Positions 10,636-20,625 of a stretch of 21,554 nucleotides of DNA are shown here, in pieces. Position 1 is the first letter of the stretch. Each line of letters begins with the position of its first letter. The stretch covers positions 1 through 21,554 of the forward strand of contig JAYMTF010001743.1 in NCBI GenBank assembly GCA_036897485.1. The letters run 5' to 3'. The position numbers were made by a program, and so were the translations under genes. Source of the stretch: Pelargonium nanum (Eukaryota; Streptophyta; Magnoliopsida; Geraniales; Geraniaceae). The notes under the pieces were generated by a model. That model was not told the origin of the DNA. It saw only the letters and a list, made by a program, of their open reading frames with translations, and searched no databases.

Positions 10636-11065
10636 ATGGAATCGACTTTGTGAGCTCAAAGAGGTAGTGCATCCAAAGATGTTCCATTCTCAAATCCCGG
10701 CTTAATCCGATGTGATGTGAAAATCAAACATGAATAGTTAGAAATCGAGCTCGTGTAATCAAGAATGCTATATGCTTGTAATGCTTCAGTTTTACTGTCC
10801 TGTATATATCTGTTGACAATGAGATTGAGCCTTGTTTTTCCTACTTGAAACTGTTACTGTTGATGAGAATTACATTCATGACAGCTTGCAGGAAAAAAAG
10901 GACAAAGCTTCCCTCACAATTGTGCATAGGAATAAGAATTTCCACACCAGCAAAGCAAAGTAGCCTTATGTCCATGTCAAAAGAGCCTCACTTTTTTCAA
11001 CAAAAGGAGAGCCTTGCAGGAGACAAATTCTATCACCATCTCTAGCTCTTTTCATTTTCCTTGGA
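10636..11065. other. Intergenic/promoter region before the C2 gene
   Basis: These 430 bases must contain both the GNAT 3' end and the C2-gene promoter and leader. A TATATA-type box lies near 10803-10808 (GTATATATCTG). Several upstream ATGs follow it, including a 67-codon frame from 10845, so if transcription starts there the leader is ATG-rich. A start closer to the gene is equally possible. Confidence 0.4.
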
Positions 11066-12144
11066 ATGGGGAAAATCTGGGTAGAAGTTTGCTTGATATC
11101 AGCACGGGGTCTCCGGCGCACTTCCTCACTTTGGAAGCTTCAATGGTATGCTGTTGGATGGATTGATCCCAACAACAAATACTGCACCAAGATCGACGCT
11201 TCTGGAAATGCAAATCCAGCATGGAGAACTAAGTTTGCCAGCCTGGTCGACGACTCTGAGTCGAAAATGCAAGATCTGGCACTGCACGTTGAAGTTTACA
11301 GCAGAGAGCCCGTTTTCCTCAGAGAGAGGCTTGAAGGGACAGCAACTGTTGTCCTGAAAGAGTTCTTGGCTAAGCGCAGTAAGAAGCCGGAGGCTCCAAG
11401 AACGACGGGAGCTGAAGATGTTGGTAGCTACCAGTTGAGGAAAAGGAATTCCAACAAACCTCAGGGATTTGTTGATGTTTCCATCCAAATCTCGGAGGAA
11501 AGGGAAGAGCCAAGTTCCCATCCAGGTTGGTATTTAACTATTTATCAAGCATGCCTTCAAGTTTAGGTCGCTTATTTGTGATGGAAATTTTCAAATCAAC
11601 TTGTTTTTGTTCTCTTGTAGGTAATGATGGAGGAATTGAGCTCATGGATCACAGCAATGGTATCAACTTAGCCTCTGGAAGCAACGGCTCGTTTCCAGCC
11701 TACCCATCTACACAGCCTCCACCTTTTCTCCAACATCCCGAAAGGCCAGAAAATCGATTGAACACTAATTTACCCTACGCCCATCCGAGGCCATTTCCTG
11801 CAAACTACTCCAATCCATCTGTAGGAGGACCAAGCTATCAATCAGCTGCCGGACCCAGCTACCGCCCATCCCAAACTCCTCCACCACCACCTCCACCCTC
11901 CAATGTTGGCTATATACCCACTTTTCTTCCTAGAACAAATAATTTCCCCCAGACTTATATCAACATGCCAGCCTCTCGAGAAGGAGCAGGACGTGGTGGC
12001 GGACCTGGTTTCGGGGCGGGATTAGGTGTTGGAGCACTGGCTGCTGGTGCTGTCATCTTTGGAGACGACTTTATGTCGGGATTCGATGTTCCTGCAGGTT
12101 TACAAGATGCTAGCCTTACCATATCGACAGATCCTCCTTTCTGA
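11066..12144 (+). CDS. C2-domain protein, SRC2-like, with Pro-rich middle and Gly-rich hydrophobic tail
   Basis: Two exons (11066-11525, 11621-12144) join to 327 aa through a 95-bp GT-AG intron that splits a Gly codon. Residues 1-145 form one C2 domain, a beta-sandwich that binds membrane lipids, with the plant single-C2 hallmarks WIDPNNKY (32-39) and GNANPAW (47-53). Residues 179-257 are Pro-rich, with seven Pro at 240-246 and a repeated GPSY motif (223-226, 231-234). Residues 279-301 are Gly/Ala-rich and hydrophobic, similar to the membrane-seeking tail of SRC2-type proteins. Of the Asp residues that usually bind calcium, only Asp34 is clear in loop 1, and loop 3 (VYSREPVF, 77-84) has none. 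Binding is therefore probably weak in calcium or independent of it. Retention of the intron would add 14 codons and a stop. Role in the cell is unknown; membrane or stress signalling is inferred from the family. Confidence 0.88.
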
Positions 12145-12592
12145 TAAAAAAACAATAACTAGCTTCTACAATTATGTTGTGATGCAGTGATGTGCATTTA
12201 AAGGACAAATTGGTATCTTCAGCTAGTTTATTGATAATGGTAAATGAACATCTGCATAGATTGTATTTTATATGTCAGAAATGTGCCAATCTTCTAATGT
12301 TAATTACTTGTGGCATCAAACTGCTTAACATCATCAACATCAGAAGAGAACAAAAACTGCCTTTTTCATACAAATAATATACACATTTGTGTACATTACA
12401 TCCGAGTAGTGATACAAATATACAGATGCATTCCTTTTCTCTGTCTTATCGTATAGATCAGGAACAGGAAGTATCATCAGTCATGGATGTGTGCTAACAA
12501 TTCTTATCTTTACATATGTTCTGAATGTGAACTTCATATGAAATGACTTACTGCTTTTAGACAGAAGCAACAATGGGCATGAGACACAAAAA
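12145..12592. other. Convergent intergenic region (C2 gene / hydrolase)
   Basis: The stop codons of two convergent genes lie 448 bases apart. The region holds both 3' UTRs and is AT-rich, with AATAA-like words on both strands (for example AACAATAACT near 12150). I see no gene or repeat. Confidence 0.7.
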
Positions 12593-15446
12593 TTAAATAG
12601 CTGCTTGTAGACGCGGCTCCTCTGAATAGCCAAAAGCTTTTTGCAGGAACTTCTCTACAACTGACACAAACTCTTCCACTTTTTCTTCCTGAGGTAAGTG
12701 ACCACAGTTTTTGATCACTTCAAGGGAAGATCCAGGAATGGCCCGTGAAAGTCTCTCGGCATTCCAAGAGGGGACGATTCGATCATTATCACCCGTGACA
12801 ATCAGAACTGAATCCAAATACAAGAATTGCAAGCATCAGTATATACAATGTTAACAATGAAACACATAACCAAAGGGGCTAGCAATTATAGGAGGTCGAG
12901 TTTTGATAGGTGGCAAGATTGAACATGGACAAAGGACTTGTGAATGATTAGGCTAAGTTCCTCATGGATAATTTGCTGGCTCAACCTCTCCAAGAGAGTA
13001 TTTTTGCAACAAAAAAATAAATTATCATCCATATTGGACATGCAAAGTGTGCAGAAATATAGGGTTCGTATTTTTACCTGGGCATGATATTTCATTGAGC
13101 CTCTTGGCCAGCGGTGGCTTTGATTCAGACTTAGTATCAGTGAGCATTGCTGCTGTGAATTCTACAAGAGCCCTGTCCCAACCCTTTGTTCTCAATGGCT
13201 GCATATTATATAACACACGCTAAGCAAAGAACAACACGATGATACCAGTTCCATTCTACCTTTCTAAAATAAAATAGAAACGAGAATAATAAAGCTGTTA
13301 AGATATTCTACCTTTGTGTAGCCTTCAAGGACATGTTCAGTGACTTTAACAGAATCATACCATGCATTTCTAATGGCAGCAATTCCAAATTTATCAATTA
13401 TCATGCGAACCTGAGAACCATTCAGTCAAGTCACCATCAGATATGAAATAAAGGTAGTAGATTGTCGAAAGAATAAATATAAAATAAATAAAAAATGAAA
13501 AGAGCTGTAATATGAAAAATGCATTATACATCTGACATGAGCAATAGAAAATGCTTAACAGTATATATGAGGTCTGTTGTTATATAGTGCACTAAATACA
13601 CATGAAAATGAATGGATATGGTGAATTCTAGGTCATCTGCAAAAGGCTTGAGATGATTTGTAATTCACCCTACTGTGAATTGTTACATTTCCAAAAGATG
13701 TACATGATTATGTAAAACAAAATCTGACTTTCAATTCTTACGAATGCCAAGCCAAAAACTAAGAAAGTATGGGGAAAAGAAGTTTTAATGGTTATATTAG
13801 CGATCTCATGTTATGATTGTCTAGGCATAAAAAACTAAGGGTCGGCAACACACAGAAATAACTAAACCAAGTGAATAATGAGATCAAGAAAGAATGCATT
13901 ACCAGCATCACCGCAAAGGCAGAGCGTAAAAAAGCAGATAATGCTCTCTTATACAGAGAATTTAGCATTGTAGTCATACCCTTCACCATTCCTGCCACTG
14001 CTTCTGCTATATACCTGGTAAATTTTGAAAGAATCTTGAAAAGCCGGATAAGTGGGTTTATATGGATATTTGAATCTTCTCTATCTCCTTCAATCTGGTC
14101 ATTCGTTCCCAGTCGATCTGTTTTGGCAGTCTTATCTACAATACGTGGAGCCAAAATTGCAGGGGCAACTAGGATTAATGCAGCAACACGTTCTGGAGCT
14201 TCAAAATACGACTCTACTGCTACAAGGGAACCAGCTGAATGCCTGGTAAAAAAGAAGTTGGCTTTCAGAAGAGAGACAATTGACATTAAAACAATTTGTA
14301 AAGGGTAAGCACACGCCTGGATATAAAAAAATTTGAAGGAAAGTACTAAAAGGGTAAGGGAATAAACAAATGAAGAATGTTTCCACAATTACTGATTATG
14401 GTGTCACAATTGCTGGTGAATAATGGGTCTTTTGAAATGATTAAGGAAAGATAAAATGATAAGAGGACACTGTAAGATGACAAATGTTACATACCCCACC
14501 AGAACTGCCTTGTTGGCTCCCAAGAAGTCAATGAAGTACAGGGTTGTAAGGACAGCAAATTCCATGGAGTATGGATTCAGAGGATTTGAGTTATGAGGAG
14601 CAGACGATGAATGGGCAACCGAATTCACCCTTGTGGTCAATCCAAAGGCTGGCCTATCAAAGGCAAGAACTTTGGATCCAGTGACCTCAGCCAAAGGCTT
14701 CATAGCTCGGTTCCAAGAGAAAACAGAAGCCCCAAAGCCGTGTAGCAGGATCATGGGAACCGGAAGACCAAATGTGTTGGTCGCAGAACGTTGTAAGGAG
14801 TCACGGGATAGTGATTGAGCATCGTACACCTTGTGGTGGATGTGAATCCCTTTAAACTCACAAAAGCAGCTGTCTGGATCAGCCAGAAGTGATGGCTCCA
14901 CTAGCTCATCTTGATAGATCCCGGCTACCCTTTCTCGAGCCTTTTTCTTGGTTTTCTCTCCCATCGACTGATCCGGAACTGAAAGATTGGTAATTGAACA
15001 AGCAAGTCAAGAAACATGGAAATGGGAAATGCAAAAGCAACTATATTTTCTGTGGAGCATTTCATCAAACTGTTGGAAGGCAATGTAAGTAGCACCATAA
15101 ATTCAACACAAAAATATGTAGCTAGTGCAACATACAATGAAACGGCACATCTCAAGCCTCAACACATGACAGAAAAGCAACAGACATAATAATAGAATAG
15201 CGTACCAGGAAATTCTGAAGGAGAACTAGTAAATGAAGAAGACGAAGCACGAGCAACAAATGGAGTATCGGCACCGTTTGTTATGCTTCTACTACTTTGA
15301 TTCCTTCCAATTCCATGACCAGCTACGTGCAAGTACCTGCTTCTTCTTCTTCTTCTGCTGATGCTGATATTCGCAGATCCCGAAGAAGATGAATGTTTAG
15401 TGAATCTGGAGACTTGCAGAGACTGAAACACACGAATCCCAAACAT
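12593..15446 (-). CDS. Alpha/beta-hydrolase superfamily protein, organelle-targeted N-terminus likely
   Basis: Six exons on the minus strand (15446-15206, 14978-14495, 14242-13903, 13410-13312, 13198-13078, 12807-12593) join in frame to 499 aa, all with GT-AG introns. Residues 1-80 are rich in Ser and Arg (SRRRRRSRY) with almost no acids, like a plastid or mitochondrial targeting peptide. The hydrolase fold shows the oxyanion-hole turn HGFGA (160-164), FDRPAFGLT (187-195), the nucleophile elbow GHSAG (242-246, Ser244), the acid in GDNDRIVP (434-441, Asp437) and the catalytic His in NCGHLP (462-467, His465). All three triad residues are present, so the enzyme is probably active. About 190 residues between Ser244 and Asp437 would form a helical cap. 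Plant relatives with FDRP and GHS motifs are uncharacterised, so the substrate, probably an ester or lipid, is unknown. A second in-frame ATG, Met86, could give a form without the leader. Confidence 0.9.
13411..13902 (-). other. Hydrolase intron 3 (492 bp)
   Basis: The largest intron of the hydrolase gene is AT-rich, with donor CTG|GTAATG and acceptor TTCTCAG. It contains no recognisable repeat or gene. The other introns are 227, 252, 113 and 270 bp. Confidence 0.8.
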
Positions 15447-15451
15447 CTCAT
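15323..15451 (-). other. Overlapping out-of-frame upstream ORF of the hydrolase mRNA
   Basis: An ATG at 15451-15449 lies five bases before the hydrolase ATG in another frame (ATGAGATG). It opens a 43-codon frame (42 aa) that runs into the coding region and ends at 15323. Its context is weak (C at -3), while the main ATG has G at -3, so leaky scanning would still reach the hydrolase start. Whether the mRNA begins upstream of this ATG is not known. Confidence 0.45.
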
Positions 15452-15699
15452 ATGTTATTCATAAACTAAATTAAGATTCTTTTTGAGGCGCCAATGCAAC
15501 GGATTTTTTTTGGCGCTCTTGAACTCAACGAACTACCAGAGGAAACAAGAACACAAGACGAAGATGGATAACGCAGGTAACACTGGCCGAGTCGAGGCGA
15601 GTCGGGGCGAGTTGAGTCGCTTGTAGTCAAACGACAGCGTTTCACAACTTATTTTATTTCAGATATAAATAGAGATAGCTACTGTGTAGTTGAGCATGT

Positions 15700-16229
15700 G
15701 ACACATTTTTCAATTGACTACCTTATAATTTTTTTTGTAATTATTGACTATCTTGTACATTCTTCCGCTCATTCCGATTCAGTCCATTCAACCATCAATT
15801 AACATACACAATGACCAAAATACTCTTTATCCGTTTTGACAATTGATCACTTTGTATTTTTTGGTTAATTTTTAGCTATAATTTTTGTTAGTTTGTTGGT
15901 TTTAGTTAGTTAGTTATTTTGTTAGTCAAATGTTAGGGTTTGTTTTAGATTTGTGTTGGTTGAACAAAAATTGAATGAAATTATCGGCTATCTTTTGAAG
16001 TTTCCAGCAAAATTTTGAATTTTTCGGCGAACATTATGAACTTGTTCTTGACCAATGAATAAGAAGAATAAAGGTAAAATTATCATTTCTTTTTTTGAAG
16101 TCGTGTGTTGTGCAAATGATGAGAGATGATAATTTTCTATCAAAATTAACTGACGGAACGGATGGAGAAAAGTACAAGATAGTAATAGTTACAAAAAAAT
16201 GTATTAAATAGTCCGTTGCAAAATGTGTC
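15700..16229. mobile_element. MITE-like element with long terminal inverted repeats
   Basis: The left arm (about 15700-15783) and right arm (about 16149-16229) are inverted copies of each other. Exact stretches include ACTATCTTGTAC (15747-15758) against GTACAAGATAGT (16172-16183), a T9/A7 run beside GTAA/TTAC, and outer ends GACACATTTT against AAAATGTGTC. Weaker pairing continues inward. The core is AT-rich and has no transposase frame. Arms of about 80 bp suggest a non-autonomous Mutator-like or similar DNA transposon. I could not identify a convincing target-site duplication, so the outer borders may be a few bases off. Confidence 0.75.
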
Positions 16230-16371
16230 TGGCTGTATGTAATCATCCTTATATATATATATATATTTTTTTTTGAGTACCAGGAATCTCAGCCAAGAGA
16301 CAAAGAAATCGGATCCGGGCGGGGCGCTCCGCGCCCAAAAATTCATTGGGACGGATATAGGTGTAATTAGC

Positions 16372-16446
16372 TGACGTGGCATCATCTAATTGGCCAATAA
16401 TTGAGAGTCTTTTTTCTCTATTTTTTTTTACACAACTATATATATT
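16372..16446 (+). promoter_or_regulatory. Core promoter of the quinone oxidoreductase gene
   Basis: TGACGTGG at 16372-16379 is an ACGT-core bZIP site, matching the unfolded-protein/stress-type TGACGTGR word. A CCAAT box is at 16394-16398 and TATATATATT at 16437-16446. The TATA-like stretch lies 42 bases before the ATG, so the leader would be very short (about 10-15 bases) if it is used as TATA box. Motif calls are by eye only. Confidence 0.45.
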
Positions 16447-16487
16447 GACTGTACACTGTCTGACTTTGGTGAGTGTAGTCTGTAGAA

Positions 16488-19412
16488 ATGGAGGCATTGG
16501 TGTGCAGAAAATTGGGGGATCCATCGGCGTCGGAAGCGAACTCGCCGATTGAGGTGAACAAGAAAGAGCCGATACCGGAGTTGAAATCTCCGACGGATGT
16601 GAGAATTCGAGTGAAAGCAACAAGCTTGAACTACGCAAATTACCTCCAAATACTCGGAAAATACCAGGAGAAGCCACCCCTTCCTTTCATACCGGGCTCC
16701 GATTACTCCGGCTTCGTCGAAGCCATCGGCCCTAACGTGTCTCTCTTCAAGGTCGGCGATCCTGTTTGTTCCTTCGCCGCCCTCGGATCATTCGCCCAGT
16801 TCATCGTCGCCGATCAATCCGAATTGTAGGTCACTACTTCGCACTTCAATTTCGATCAATTCCTGTATTTCGATTTTGATTTTGATTTTCCCTAAAATTG
16901 ATGTATAGTTTATTGTGACCAAGGTTTCTAGTACCGAAGGGATGTGATATGATAGAAGCCGCTGCTCTTCCGGTTGCATTTGGTACTTCACATGTGGCTC
17001 TTGTCCACAGAGCTCAATTGACCTCCTCTCAGGTAGGTGATTTTGATCTGCAGATTGTTTTATGTATGTGTGTGCTGTTTTGCTTTCAATTACACTGGAT
17101 TTGATCATGTTATTGGTAGGTTTTGCTGGTTCTTGGGGCGGCCGGAGGAGTTGGGGTCGCAGCTGTCCAAATTGGAAAGGTTTGTGGTGCCACTGTTATT
17201 GCTGTTGCCAGGTACCTTATCTGAGTTACTGCTACACTTCATTTGAAAAGATGAATTAAGATAGTTGATTTTTTTTTCCTCTTGTGCCCTTGCTGTGGAG
17301 CAAAAGCTTTGTGAAAGTTGACAAAATGAGTATGATTTATTAGAATTCAAGCATAAATTAAAGAGGAGCATTTAACTTGTTACTTTTGTTATGAATATTA
17401 GGTTTTGACTGTAGTGGGTAGGTGTATGATTATTCATGGCTATGTAAATGACTGATAAATGCATTTTTTTCTCTCCAATTAATAGGAAGGTTTACAATGA
17501 CTTTTCTATCCTTTGGTAGCTTTTGTTATACCACATTTATTTTTTCAACTATCTGATTTCCTATTTTCATGATTTAGCTAACTACTTGCACCTACTGCCT
17601 TGTATTGGTGTTTCTGTTGTTTTTGTTTCTCTTGTTTCCAGTGTAAAAAAAAACACCATAAACATTTCAATTTCTCGGATATAATTGCACTGATTGGTTC
17701 CAAGTTATTTTTCACAAAGATCATATCTTCTAGGCTTAATTTGATGGAAATAGAATGACGATCAATTTTCTTGCAAAAATTGGGAATTTTTTTGTGTGGA
17801 TAAATGGTTAGAGATTTAATAATATGGAAGTATCAAAAAGAAATACTCGTGTCATTTTAACTCTACCTATTAACTAGAGATAGAAAAAGTGCAATTATTA
17901 ACTCTACCTATTAACTAGAGTTGAAATCTCAGACGGATGACTTATAGGTAGAGTTAAAATGACTTATAGGTAGAAAAAGTGCAAGGAGAGTAGAGTTTCT
18001 GCATCCTTGGACATGGAGAGGTTAGAAAACCAAAAGATGAGTAGGTTACACTTAATATGATTTTTTCAAAATAAAAATAAAAATGAGGAGCTCAGTTTTT
18101 GCTTTTATGTATCCCTAAACGTGTCCAATCCTACTTTAGTTTTTTTTAGGGGAAAAAAAGAGGATATATAAACTTCAAATCTGACACATGTCCTCTGAAT
18201 ATCTGCATCTATCCTATGTTAGACATGTATCCAACCAAATACTCCTTCTGAGCTGCCATATCCGTGCATCATAGCTGAGCAGCTGCTTAATAATTTCCAA
18301 TATTTCAGGGGAAATGAAAAGGTGCAATTTCTGAAGTCCATAGGCGTTGATCATGTTGTTGACTCGAGCACTGAAAATGTCACCGCCAGTATCAAAGGCT
18401 TCTTGAGTTCAAGAAAGCTCAAAGGGGTCGACGTCTTGTACGATCCTGTGGGAGGCAAGCTTACTAAAGAAACCATGAGGCTTTTGAATTGGGGGGCTAA
18501 AATTCTTGTCATAGGCTTTGCCAGTGGAGAAGTCCCTGTCATCCCTGCAAATATTGCTCTTGTTAAGGTACCCTTCTTTTCATCTAAAGAAGGCTAGTAA
18601 GTATTAAGTAGCATAAATATCCTCCTGATTTCGTTATTCATTCAAAAGGAGATTGGATTATTTTAGCATCCACTGCTTATCGTATTATGTGTATGAGTGA
18701 TCTCAAAGATGGGGTGTAGTAGCAAAAGAAAATAATACCATGACATTGAGAAAGGATAAATAATAGCTGTGTGTGCACGCACAATATTTTCTCTTTCATG
18801 TCATCAATAGAAATTATGCCCGCTCCTTGGAAGAAATAATTTACTCGAACTGATAGAAATTGACACATTATTTGGATAAACTGGATATCTAGTGTTTATA
18901 ATTATGAATATTTAACTTTTCCACCACGGGCAATATTTCTTTAAGCTTTTATCCTCTCTTTTTTGTTGTGCAGAATTGGACAGTGCATGGACTTTATTGG
19001 GGTAGCTACAGGATACATCGACCCAATGTGCTAAATGATTCTGCAAGGGAGCTGCTCTCCTGGCTTGCTAAGGGCTTGATCAAAATTCACATTTCTCATA
19101 CTTACAGTCTGTCCGAGGTAGCAAACTTCCAACCACACAAAATAATCGTAATAAAGTTAGTTATGTTGGGCCACTTGCTCTCTGAAATCCACTACCTATA
19201 GTTTTGAATAAAGTTACTTTGCGGCCAAGTACATGCTTGGGGTTTGAACATAAACATGCTATAGTTTTTGTTATGGGTTACCATGGATGTCTTATTTTAT
19301 GCTTTGTACCGTGCAGGCCAACCTAGCGTTTTCAGCCATTAAGGATAGGAAAGCTATTGGGAAGGTGATGATTGCGTTTGATGAAGAGAGAAGTGCAAGA
19401 TCAAAGCTTTAG
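16488..19412 (+). CDS. NADPH:quinone oxidoreductase-like medium-chain reductase
   Basis: Six exons (16488-16825, 16924-17032, 17120-17211, 18309-18567, 18974-19117, 19317-19412) join in frame to 345 aa, all introns GT-AG. It is a zinc-free medium-chain dehydrogenase/reductase of the quinone oxidoreductase (zeta-crystallin-like) branch. The GroES-like N-terminal half includes SLNYANYLQILGKYQ and PFIPGSDYSG. The nucleotide-binding Rossmann turn GAAGGVG is at 155-161, and VDVLYDPVGG at 220-229 is the typical strand before the cofactor-proximal loop. The four-Cys structural zinc lobe of alcohol dehydrogenases is absent. The family transfers hydride from NADPH to quinones or reactive enones, usually in cytosol or peroxisome. 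The C-terminus SKL* is a perfect type 1 peroxisomal targeting signal, so import into peroxisomes is likely. It matches an Arabidopsis gene of the same length and ending as I recall it (At3g56460), from memory only. Exon 1 ends at TT|GTAGGT; reading one base further would give a stop. Confidence 0.92.
17212..18308 (+). other. Quinone oxidoreductase intron 3 (1,097 bp)
   Basis: This intron is much longer than its neighbours of 87-406 bp. It is AT-rich and largely featureless except for a compact block of direct and inverted repeats at 17851-17984. The split codon is AG|G (Arg180). I see no gene inside it. Confidence 0.85.
17851..17984. repeat. Scrambled repeat block with a copy of exon 1 DNA
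   Basis: Within 134 bases there are three direct-repeat pairs: a 23-mer ending TATTAACTAGAG (17857-17879 and 17898-17920), a 16-mer ATGACTTATAGGTAGA (17937-17952 and 17959-17974), and TAGAAAAAGTGCAA (17881-17894 and 17971-17984). There is also a perfect 20-bp inverted pair (17851-17870 and 17944-17963). Positions 17918-17939 match exon 1 of the same gene (16578-16599) at 21 of 22 bases. The patchwork looks like filler DNA left by break repair. Confidence 0.8.
18568..18973 (+). other. Quinone oxidoreductase intron 4 (406 bp)
   Basis: Donor AAG|GTACCC and acceptor TGCAG|A. The sequence is AT-rich and I see no element in it. Confidence 0.8.
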
Positions 19413-20102
19413 CTTCATCAGGGTTCACCCAGGTTGGTTAGAACAAAAACTATCTTTACGTCGTCCCTTAATCTGTAACATTGTATCGCAGTTTATCATC
19501 TTTAAGAACCAAATGTTGAAGTTATTGGTGAGACACTACACTAGTTCCCATAATCATTTGAAGTTTGATGAAAATAATAGAAGCTATACATAGCTTATTC
19601 ACTGCTATCTTTTTCATTTTCATGTTCATCTTTCACAAGTCATTTAATACATCACAATTTATTTACTTGTATAAATCATGTACAAAAGGAAGCATCAGTG
19701 TCCATGTAAGAGTGTGATGCTAGTTTTTATATTGTATAGCTACAGCCTACAAGTTTGCACAATGAGAAATAGGAAATGATGGCGGTAAAGTGAACAGCCC
19801 GATATGGGCCTAATATCAAGTGTCAGGTTTTCATGAAGCCCATATATTTTGTTGACTGCGTTGACTTCTTTTGGGTATTTTATTTCTTGTGGGCTTCATC
19901 ACGGGCTCTTTTCGTGTCAGTATGGTGTGAATTTATCGACCTTAACTTGAATTGAGACCATCACTTGTGGACTGAGTTCCTTGGCCGCATTTTTTATGCA
20001 TCATCAAGCACTATGTTATTTAATTGGAAGATAATGAAGTAAATGTTTTAAGGGTCGTACATTTAGTTATTTTCAAGTGAATACTTATAAAGTTGATATA
20101 AG
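19413..20102. other. Intergenic region downstream of the quinone oxidoreductase
   Basis: The first part is the 3' UTR and flank of the reductase, with AATAATAG near 19573. From 19796 to 19907 there is a cluster of GGGCY/AGCCC words and two TTGACT boxes, described separately. I see no exon chain. Confidence 0.6.
19796..19907. promoter_or_regulatory. Cluster of site II-type GGGCC/T motifs with paired W-boxes
   Basis: AGCCC (19796-19800), TGGGCC (19805-19810), AAGCCCA (19836-19842), TGGGCTT (19890-19896) and GGGCT (19903-19907) fall within 112 bases. TTGACT occurs twice, at 19852-19857 and 19861-19866. In plants TGGGCC/T words mark promoters of growth-related genes, and TTGAC is the WRKY core. 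No gene is visible downstream, so it may be an orphan promoter or chance. Confidence 0.3.
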
Positions 20103-20120
20103 TGAGACACTAGCAAGTTC
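20103..20120. repeat. Target-site duplication, left copy
   Basis: TGAGACACTAGCAAGTTC, identical to 20626-20643 on the other side of the retroposon. No mismatches are visible, which suggests a fairly recent insertion. Confidence 0.85.
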
Positions 20121-20625
20121 CTTTTTTTTTAAGGAGAATGTACTAACCTTATTAAGGAATAAAAAGCTGAGTACAACGATAATAAAGGAAAAACGAACCT
20201 AAAACAAACCGAACTAAGTGCATAAACCAACCTAGCGACTAAAAAACATAAAACAAATGCATACTGTTTCTACAACTGCCGGAATTTCTCCAAACCATGC
20301 TGAATCAAACCAACAACCAGTCGACCCCGTAACCTGATCCTATCATGAGGGTCACCGTCTTTGCCTTCCACTGCCACTGCTACTCTTTGCGAACCCGGAC
20401 TGAACTCTGTCATAGCCGCAATCTCCGATAATGATGCCGATGAACTAAACCTTCCGCTGCCACCTCCCTAACCACCACTTGCCGAACCCTAGCTGCCACA
20501 AACGAAAACAATCACCGCCTTCCTAAATACCCTGATAGTATTACTCTCATGCGATACGGTAGCCCTAACCGCAGCCGCCGCTTCTTGAGAGAGAGAGAAA
20601 ACCCTAGCAGTTGTTTTTTAACTTT
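20121..20625 (-). mobile_element. Poly(A)-tailed retroposon (LINE-like, non-autonomous), minus orientation
   Basis: A 505-bp segment is bounded by a perfect 18-bp target-site duplication, TGAGACACTAGCAAGTTC at 20103-20120 and 20626-20643. Read on the minus strand it starts near 20625 with AACTGCTAGGGTTTTCTCTC, and ends in an A run (the T run at 20122-20130). This is the mark of target-primed reverse transcription by L1-type machinery. The 3' part (TTGTACTCAGC, then AATAAGG before the tail) resembles plant LINE 3' ends. It contains a small frame from about 20420 to 20274 (48 codons, MTEFSPGS...) of no known function. With no reverse transcriptase, it is an internally deleted LINE or a retrocopy of an mRNA. 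Confidence 0.8.

Larger units (their letters stand above)
15447..16487. other. Divergent intergenic region (hydrolase / quinone oxidoreductase)
   Basis: These 1,041 bases separate two divergent start codons and must contain both promoters. The first 250 bases, on the hydrolase side, include imperfect GAGTCGAGGC-like repeats at about 15589-15617. The middle is a MITE-like element (15700-16229). The last ~260 bases hold an AT run, a GC-rich patch at 16313-16336, and the reductase promoter motifs. Confidence 0.8.

Noticed and set aside
10845..11045. 66-codon frame upstream of the C2 gene
   Set aside because: No domain or conserved feature; more likely leader or promoter sequence.
13871..14308. 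145-codon plus-strand frame opposite the hydrolase
   Set aside because: It is the antisense shadow of hydrolase exon 3 and its flanking introns.
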